Below, in pieces: positions 6,295 to 10,287 of a stretch of 10,287 nt of DNA. Where the stretch lies: assembly GCA_019689615.1 (NCBI GenBank), contig JADGHD010000129.1, positions 1 to 10,287 on the forward strand, written 5' to 3'. A model generated the notes under the pieces. It made no database searches. It saw nothing but the letters and a program-made list of their open reading frames with translations, and was not told the DNA's origin. The first letter of the stretch is position 1; each line of letters starts with the position of its first letter. This DNA is from Frankia sp. (GTDB lineage: Bacteria; Actinomycetota; Actinomycetes; Frankiales; Frankiaceae). A program made the translations under genes and the position numbers.

Positions 6295-6837
6295 ATGGCG
6301 CAGGATCCGGCAGCAGGCTCCGAGCGGAATCCGGTGGAGGTCGCGCGGGAGATCTGCCTGCGGCAGCTGGCCGCCCGGCCGCGCAGCCGCCACGAGCTGG
6401 CGGGCACACTTCGGCGGCGGGGGGTGGCCGACGACGTCGCCGAGCACGTGCTCGACCGGCTGACGGCGGTGGGGCTCATCGACGACGACGCCTTCGCCGC
6501 CGCCCTGGTGGCGTCCGCCCGGCAGAACCGGGGCCTGGCCCGTCGCGGGCTGGAGGCCGAGCTGCGACGCAGGGGAGTCGACCCCGAGGTCGCGACCGGC
6601 GCCCTGACCGGCCTGGACGAGGCCGACGACGAGGCGGCGGCCCGGGAGCTGGCCGAGCGGCGGCTGGGCACGATGGCTGGGCTGCCGACCGAGACCCGGA
6701 TGCGCCGGTGCGTGGCCTTCCTCGGGCGGCGCGGCTATCCGATGGAGCTGGCGGTGCGGGTGGTCTCCGAGTTGCTCGACGTTTCCGACGAGGACGAGGC
6801 GAACCCCGCTGACCTGGACGTGTCCGCCATTTCTTGA
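6295..6837 (+). CDS. recX: Regulatory protein RecX
   Basis: RecX binds RecA filaments and inhibits or remodels them; it acts in the cytoplasm. The product is 180 residues, normal for the family, and shows the three-part helical repeat pattern: a first block with LRQLAARPRSRHELAGTLRRRG, a central block LIDDDAFAAALVASA and RRGLEAELRRRGVD, and a last block with FLGRRGYPMELAVRVV. Two ATGs are adjacent (6292 and 6295). I chose 6295 because the GGGAGG at 6283-6288 is then 6 nt away, while 6292 leaves only 3 nt. An in-frame GTG at 6112 would add about 60 Arg/Gly/Pro-rich residues unlike RecX and is not supported. It lies 267 bp after recA with no clear promoter of its own, so it is probably expressed by read-through from recA. 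Confidence 0.95.
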   Translation: MAQDPAAGSERNPVEVAREICLRQLAARPRSRHELAGTLRRRGVADDVAEHVLDRLTAVGLIDDDAFAAALVASARQNRGLARRGLEAELRRRGVDPEVATGALTGLDEADDEAAARELAERRLGTMAGLPTETRMRRCVAFLGRRGYPMELAVRVVSELLDVSDEDEANPADLDVSAIS

Positions 6838-6863
6838 CCCAGTGAAAGCGACCGACCTACGCT
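6834..6863 (+). promoter_or_regulatory. Candidate rny promoter overlapping the recX stop
   Basis: TTGACC (6834-6839) matches 5 of 6 bases of the -35 consensus and is separated by 18 bp from TACGCT (6858-6863), which fits TANNNT. It is the best sigma-70-like pair I see in the window and overlaps the recX TGA. Transcription would start near 6870, giving an rny leader of about 230 nt. Confidence 0.45.
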
Positions 6864-6883
6864 CGGCGACGGTGCGAGGACTC

Positions 6884-6911
6884 CCGCGGACACCGCGGTA
6901 GCTATATAGAT
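6884..6911 (+). promoter_or_regulatory. GC hairpin followed by an AT-rich patch (terminator or second promoter)
   Basis: CCGCGG-ACA-CCGCGG (6884-6898) is a perfect 6-bp stem with a 3-nt loop, directly followed by TAGCTATATAGAT (6899-6911), the most AT-rich spot in the window. It could be the end of the recX transcript, though there is no T-run, or the CTATATAG palindrome could contain a -10 for rny. No good -35 is at the right distance. I cannot choose between the two. Confidence 0.3.
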
Positions 6912-6939
6912 CAACTGCACACGAGGGCACCCCCGAGGG

Positions 6940-7072
6940 CTTCCGGTGGTTCGTCACGTATCGGAAGTGCACGGAGGCGTGAGGTAGTCGCGTCTTGGCG
7001 TGGACGCCTCCGCCCTGTGGGACGTGGCGTCCCTGCGCGGGTCCCGTGCCGCTCCGGCCTGTCCCAACAGGC
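6940..7072 (+). promoter_or_regulatory. Structured 5' leader of rny: four consecutive stem-loops
   Basis: Four inverted repeats follow one another. SL1 has CTTCCG (6940-6945) with CGGAAG (6962-6967), plus an inner GTG/CAC. SL2 has CGGAGGCGT (6972-6980) with ACGCCTCCG (7004-7012), a 9-bp perfect stem. SL3 is GGGACG-TGG-CGTCCC (7019-7033). SL4 is GCCTGT-CCCA-ACAGGC (7057-7072), ending 12 nt before the ribosome binding site. CGCC at 7005-7008 can also pair with GGCG at 6997-7000, and GTCCC at 7041-7045 can compete in SL3, so alternative folds exist. I do not recognise a known riboswitch class. Possible roles are autoregulation by RNase Y, or a cis-regulatory RNA. Confidence 0.4.
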
Positions 7073-7084
7073 GATGACGGCAGC

Positions 7085-7092
7085 GGGAGGAG
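7085..7092 (+). promoter_or_regulatory. Strong ribosome binding site deciding the TTG start of rny
   Basis: GGGAGGAG is an excellent anti-16S match placed 6 nt before TTG at 7099. The first in-frame ATG (7132) has no such sequence before it, so the TTG is the likely start. Confidence 0.75.
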
Positions 7093-7098
7093 CAAGCG

Positions 7099-8724
7099 TT
7101 GGTCGCCGTGCTCGTCGCTCTCGTGTCGGTGATGCTGGTCGCCGTCGTCGTCCTGGTCGTGGTGGCCTTCCGGCTCGTGCGCGCGAACGCGCGGGCGACG
7201 GTCGCCTTATCCGCCGGTAACGGTTCCGACGCGACAACCAACCCCGAAAGCGCTGCCCAGGATGCGGCGGCGCTGTTAGCCGCCCAGGCCGAGGCGGCAG
7301 CGCGGGAGCGGGCCGAGGCGGTCGCGCGGGCGCTCGCCGAGGCGGACAGCCAGCGGGCCGAGGCCGACCGGGAGCGGGTCGCCGCCGAGCTCGCCAGGCG
7401 GCGCGACGAGCTGCGCGAGTGGGACAACCGGCTGTCCCAGCGCGAAGCCAGGATCGAGGAACGCCTCGCCGCGCTGGAGGACCAGACCCGCCGGATCGAG
7501 ACCCGGGACCGGGAGCTCGCCGAGCGCGACGCGGAGCTGGCCCGGCGCGCCCGGGAGATCGAGGAACTCGACGCCCGCCGGGTCGCGGCACTGGAGCAGG
7601 CGGCCGGGATGACCGCGGCCGAGGCCAGGTCCGAGCTGCTGTCCGTCGTCGAGCAGCAGGCCAGGCTGGAAGCGGCGGCGCTGGCCCGGGAGATCGAGGC
7701 CCGGGCCGAGGAGGAGGCGGCCGACCGCGCCCGGCGCATCGTCACGCTCGCCATCCAGCGGGTCGCCGCCGAGCAGACCGCGGAGTCGGTCGTCACCGTG
7801 CTGCACCTGCCGGGCGACGAGATGAAGGGCCGGATCATCGGCCGCGAGGGCCGCAACATCCGCGCCTTCGAGTCCGTCACCGGCGTGAACGTCCTCATCG
7901 ACGACACACCAGAGGCGGTCCTGCTCAGCTGCTTCGACCCGGTCCGCCGCGAGGTCGGCCGGATCACGCTGGCCGCGCTGGTGTCCGACGGCCGGATCCA
8001 CCCGCAGCGCATCGAGGAGGAGTACGAGCGGGCGCAGCGCGAGGTCGAGGCCCGGTGCGTGCGGGCAGGCGAGGACGCGCTCGTCGAGCTCGGCATCACC
8101 GACATGCACCCGGAGCTGATCGTGCTGCTCGGCCGGCTGCGCTACCGCACCAGCTACGGGCAGAACGTGCTCGGGCACCTGGTCGAGTCCGCGCACCTCG
8201 CCGGGATCATGGCCGCCGAGCTGCGGCTGCCGCCGGCGATCGCCAAGCGCGGGACGCTGCTGCACGATCTGGGCAAGGCGCTCACCCACGAGGTCGAGGG
8301 CTCGCACGCGCTCATCGGCGCCGAGATCGCCCGCCGCTACGGCGAGCACGAGGACGTGGTGCACGCGATCGAGGCGCACCACAACGAGGTCGAGCCGCGC
8401 TCGATCGCCGCCGTGCTCACCCAGGCGGCCGACGCGATCTCCGGCGGCCGGCCCGGCGCCCGCCGGGACAGCCTGGAGTCCTACGTCCGGCGGCTGGAGC
8501 GGATCGAGCAGATCGCCGCCGAGCGGCCGGGCGTCGAGCGGGTCTTCGCGATGCAGGCCGGCCGGGAGGTCCGGGTGATGGTCATCCCCGAGGTGGTCGA
8601 CGACGCCGCCGCGCACCTGCTGGCCCGCGACGTCGCCCGCCAGATCGAGGACGAGCTCACCTATCCCGGGCAGATCCGGGTCACCGTCGTGCGCGAGACC
8701 CGGGCCAGCGCCACCGCGCACTGA
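7099..8724 (+). CDS. rny: Ribonuclease Y (membrane-anchored endoribonuclease)
   Basis: Endoribonuclease that initiates mRNA decay and processing, tethered to the inner face of the membrane. The 541-residue product has the complete family plan. A hydrophobic N-terminal anchor covers about residues 2-25. A long charged Ala/Glu/Arg coiled coil covers about 50-215. A KH RNA-binding domain starts near 235 with the GXXG loop in IIGREGRN (246-253). An HD domain contains the metal-binding His-Asp in LLHDLGK (H389, D390), followed by AHHNEVEPRS, and a conserved C-terminal region ends the protein. Length is close to the usual 520. It starts at TTG, supported by the upstream GGGAGGAG. It lies between recX and miaB and probably has its own promoter, with a structured leader. 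RNase Y is best known from Firmicutes; in actinobacteria the RNase E/G family usually dominates, so its presence here is notable. Confidence 0.97.
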   Translation: MVAVLVALVSVMLVAVVVLVVVAFRLVRANARATVALSAGNGSDATTNPESAAQDAAALLAAQAEAAARERAEAVARALAEADSQRAEADRERVAAELARRRDELREWDNRLSQREARIEERLAALEDQTRRIETRDRELAERDAELARRAREIEELDARRVAALEQAAGMTAAEARSELLSVVEQQARLEAAALAREIEARAEEEAADRARRIVTLAIQRVAAEQTAESVVTVLHLPGDEMKGRIIGREGRNIRAFESVTGVNVLIDDTPEAVLLSCFDPVRREVGRITLAALVSDGRIHPQRIEEEYERAQREVEARCVRAGEDALVELGITDMHPELIVLLGRLRYRTSYGQNVLGHLVESAHLAGIMAAELRLPPAIAKRGTLLHDLGKALTHEVEGSHALIGAEIARRYGEHEDVVHAIEAHHNEVEPRSIAAVLTQAADAISGGRPGARRDSLESYVRRLERIEQIAAERPGVERVFAMQAGREVRVMVIPEVVDDAAAHLLARDVARQIEDELTYPGQIRVTVVRETRASATAH

Positions 8725-8763
8725 CCGGCCATCGCCGGCCGAACCGGCCGCCCGCCCGGACGT

Positions 8764-8783
8764 CGGCCGGCGCCCGCCGGCCG
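8764..8783 (+). terminator. Stem-loop after rny (possible terminator)
   Basis: CGGCCGGC-GCCC-GCCGGCCG is a perfect 8-bp GC stem with a 4-nt loop, 39 nt after the rny stop. The rest of the 123-bp gap is also rich in CCGGCC repeats. There is no T-tract, which is common for actinobacterial terminators but leaves the call uncertain. Confidence 0.4.
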
Positions 8784-8835
8784 GCCGGAACAGCCCAGCG
8801 CCGCCCGAGCGGGCCATCGCGGGCAACCGTCCCCG

Positions 8836-8841
8836 TACTCT
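8836..8841 (+). promoter_or_regulatory. -10 element for a leaderless miaB mRNA
   Basis: TACTCT fits TANNNT and ends 6 nt before the GTG of miaB, so transcription would start at the G of the start codon. No Shine-Dalgarno sequence lies before the GTG. No TTGACA-like -35 is visible, which is usual for such promoters. Leaderless genes with this spacing are common in actinobacteria. Confidence 0.55.
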
Positions 8842-8847
8842 GATGAC

Positions 8848-10287
8848 GTGAGTGGCCGCAGCTACCAGGTACGCACATTCGGCTGCCAGATGAACGTGCA
8901 CGACTCCGAGCGGATCGCTGGCCTGCTCGAATCCGCCGGCTACGTACCGGTGGCGCCCGGCGGGACTCCCGACGTCGTCGTCTTCAACACCTGCGCGGTC
9001 CGGGAGAACGCCGACAACCGGCTCTACGGGAACCTCGGCCACCTGTATCCGACGAAGAAGGCCAACCCGGGCATGCAGATCGCGGTCGGCGGCTGCCTGG
9101 CGCAGAAGGACCGCGGCACGATCACCCGCAAGGCCCCGTGGGTCGACGTCGTCTTCGGCACCCACAACCTGCACCGGCTGCCCGTGCTGCTGGAACGCGC
9201 CCGGCACAACGCCGAGGCCCAGGTGGAGATCGCCGAGGCGCTGGAGGTCTTCCCGAGCACGCTGCCGGCCCGCCGCGGCAGCGTCGCGTCCGGCTGGGTC
9301 AGCATCAGCGTCGGCTGCGACAACACCTGCACCTTCTGCATCGTCCCGAGCCTGCGTGGCAGGGAACGTGACCGCCGGCCCGGCGACGTTCTCGCCGAGG
9401 TCGAGGCGCTGGTCGCCGACGGCGCCCTCGAGGTCACCCTGCTGGGCCAGAACGTCAACTCCTACGGGCGCTCGTTCGGCGATGCGGGGGCGTTCGCGAA
9501 GCTGCTGCGGGCGTGCGGGCAGATCGAGGGCCTGGAGCGGGTCCGGTTCACCTCGCCGCACCCGCGCGACTTCACCGACGACGTCATCGCCGCGATGGCC
9601 GAGACGCCGAACGTCTGCCCGTCGCTGCACATGCCGCTGCAGTCCGGGTCGGACGCCGTGCTGCGCCGGATGCGCCGCTCCTACCGGCGTGAGCGCTACC
9701 TGGGCATCCTGGAGCGGGTTCGGGCCGCCCTCCCGGACGCGGCGATCACCACGGACATCATCGTCGGCTTCCCCGGCGAGACCGAGGCCGACTTCGCCGA
9801 GACCCTCGACGTCGTGCGCGAGGCCCGGTTCTCCGGCGCTTTCACCTTCCAGTACTCGCCCCGCCCGGGCACCCCGGCGGCGTCGATGGACGACCAGGTC
9901 CCGCCGGAGGTCGTCGCCGAGCGCTATGCCCGGCTCGTCGCGCTGCAGGACGAGATCTCGCTCGCCGAGAACCGCGCCCAGGTCGGCCGGACCGTCGAGG
10001 TGCTGATCACCGAGGGCGAGGGCCGCAAGGACGACGCCACCGGCCGCCGCTCCGGCCGGGCCCGGGACGGCCGGCTCGTGCACCTCGGCCCGAACGCCCG
10101 CCACCCGTCGTCCCCGCCCGCGGCAGGCCCCGCCGCCGGCTGGCCGGACGACGTGCCGCTGCCGCGGCCCGGCGACGTGGTGACCACCGTCGTCACCTAC
10201 GGCGCCCCGCACCACCTGGTCGCCGACGGCGTCCCCCGCGGCGTGCGCCGGACCAGGGCCGGTGACCTGTGGGAGCTCGCCAGCGAG
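8848..10287 (+). CDS. miaB: tRNA-2-methylthio-N6-dimethylallyladenosine synthase MiaB (C-terminus off the right edge)
   Basis: Radical SAM methylthiotransferase that adds the 2-methylthio group to i6A37 of tRNAs reading UNN codons, using two 4Fe-4S clusters. Visible are 480 residues. The N-terminal MTTase domain has its three cluster cysteines at C13 (FGCQMN), C49 (NTCAVREN) and C83 (GGCLAQ). The radical SAM cluster motif CDNTCTFC gives C157, C161 and C164, followed by LLGQNVNSYG, a MiaB hallmark that separates it from RimO and MtaB. A C-terminal TRAM RNA-binding domain begins near 375. It is interrupted by a Pro/Ala/Gly-rich insertion (about 419-433) before RPGDVV, and the frame is still open at the edge. 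The GTG start gives the family N-terminus (SYQVRTFGCQMN) and follows a TANNNT box, so the mRNA is probably leaderless. It lies 123 bp after rny. Confidence 0.97.
   Translation, partial: MSGRSYQVRTFGCQMNVHDSERIAGLLESAGYVPVAPGGTPDVVVFNTCAVRENADNRLYGNLGHLYPTKKANPGMQIAVGGCLAQKDRGTITRKAPWVDVVFGTHNLHRLPVLLERARHNAEAQVEIAEALEVFPSTLPARRGSVASGWVSISVGCDNTCTFCIVPSLRGRERDRRPGDVLAEVEALVADGALEVTLLGQNVNSYGRSFGDAGAFAKLLRACGQIEGLERVRFTSPHPRDFTDDVIAAMAETPNVCPSLHMPLQSGSDAVLRRMRRSYRRERYLGILERVRAALPDAAITTDIIVGFPGETEADFAETLDVVREARFSGAFTFQYSPRPGTPAASMDDQVPPEVVAERYARLVALQDEISLAENRAQVGRTVEVLITEGEGRKDDATGRRSGRARDGRLVHLGPNARHPSSPPAAGPAAGWPDDVPLPRPGDVVTTVVTYGAPHHLVADGVPRGVRRTRAGDLWELASE

Noticed and set aside
7276..10215. 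979-residue open frame on the minus strand opposite rny and miaB
   Set aside because: It mirrors two clearly conserved genes, has Gly/Ala/Asp/Arg-rich composition without a recognisable domain, and follows from GC-biased third positions that remove stops from the opposite strand.
1..10287. CRISPR, defence island, prophage, transposon, or novel multi-gene system
   Set aside because: All six genes are recognisable conserved families, with no direct-repeat arrays, integrase or transposase, or shift in base composition.

Overview
The window comes from a very GC-rich chromosome, with strongly G/C-biased third codon positions, GTG and TTG starts, TANNNT-type -10 elements and a DUF3046 gene just before recA. 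Together these point to an actinobacterium. The presence of RNase Y between recX and miaB and the style of the proteins make a Frankia-like actinomycete my best guess; genus level is inference. I see no phage, transposon, CRISPR array, tRNA or rRNA. This is a conserved housekeeping region for DNA repair and RNA metabolism. The interest lies mainly in the regulatory DNA between the genes.

Layout. The left 4.5 kb is one minus-strand gene for a large Lhr-type helicase (start codon at 4507, C-terminus cut by the left edge). It is divergently paired, across a 72-bp spacer, with a 64-residue DUF3046 protein on the plus strand (4580-4774). Then come, all on the plus strand, recA (4990-6027), recX (6295-6837), rny for RNase Y (7099-8724) and miaB (8848 to the right edge, incomplete). 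Gaps are 215 bp before recA, 267 bp between recA and recX, 261 bp between recX and rny, and 123 bp between rny and miaB. No gene-free stretch reaches 300 bp.

Function. Lhr, RecA and RecX form a DNA-damage group: a repair-associated helicase, the recombinase/SOS co-protease and its modulator. The region before recA carries a near-perfect actinobacterial LexA box and, closer to the gene, a motif matching the LexA-independent (PafBC/RecA-NDp) promoter class. The same motif, sharing the 8-mer CTGTCGGA and the same 8-nt spacing, lies exactly upstream of lhr, so lhr and recA are probably co-induced by damage. Two GTCCACA-type DnaA-box-like repeats lie between the two recA promoters.

RNA side. RNase Y (membrane-anchored mRNA endonuclease) and MiaB (tRNA methylthiolation) follow. 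The 261-bp leader of rny holds a run of four stem-loops before a strong ribosome binding site and a TTG start. miaB has no ribosome binding site but a TANNNT box six bases before its GTG, the layout of a leaderless mRNA. The order recA, rny, miaB is also found, with other genes interspersed, in Bacillus subtilis, which suggests old synteny.
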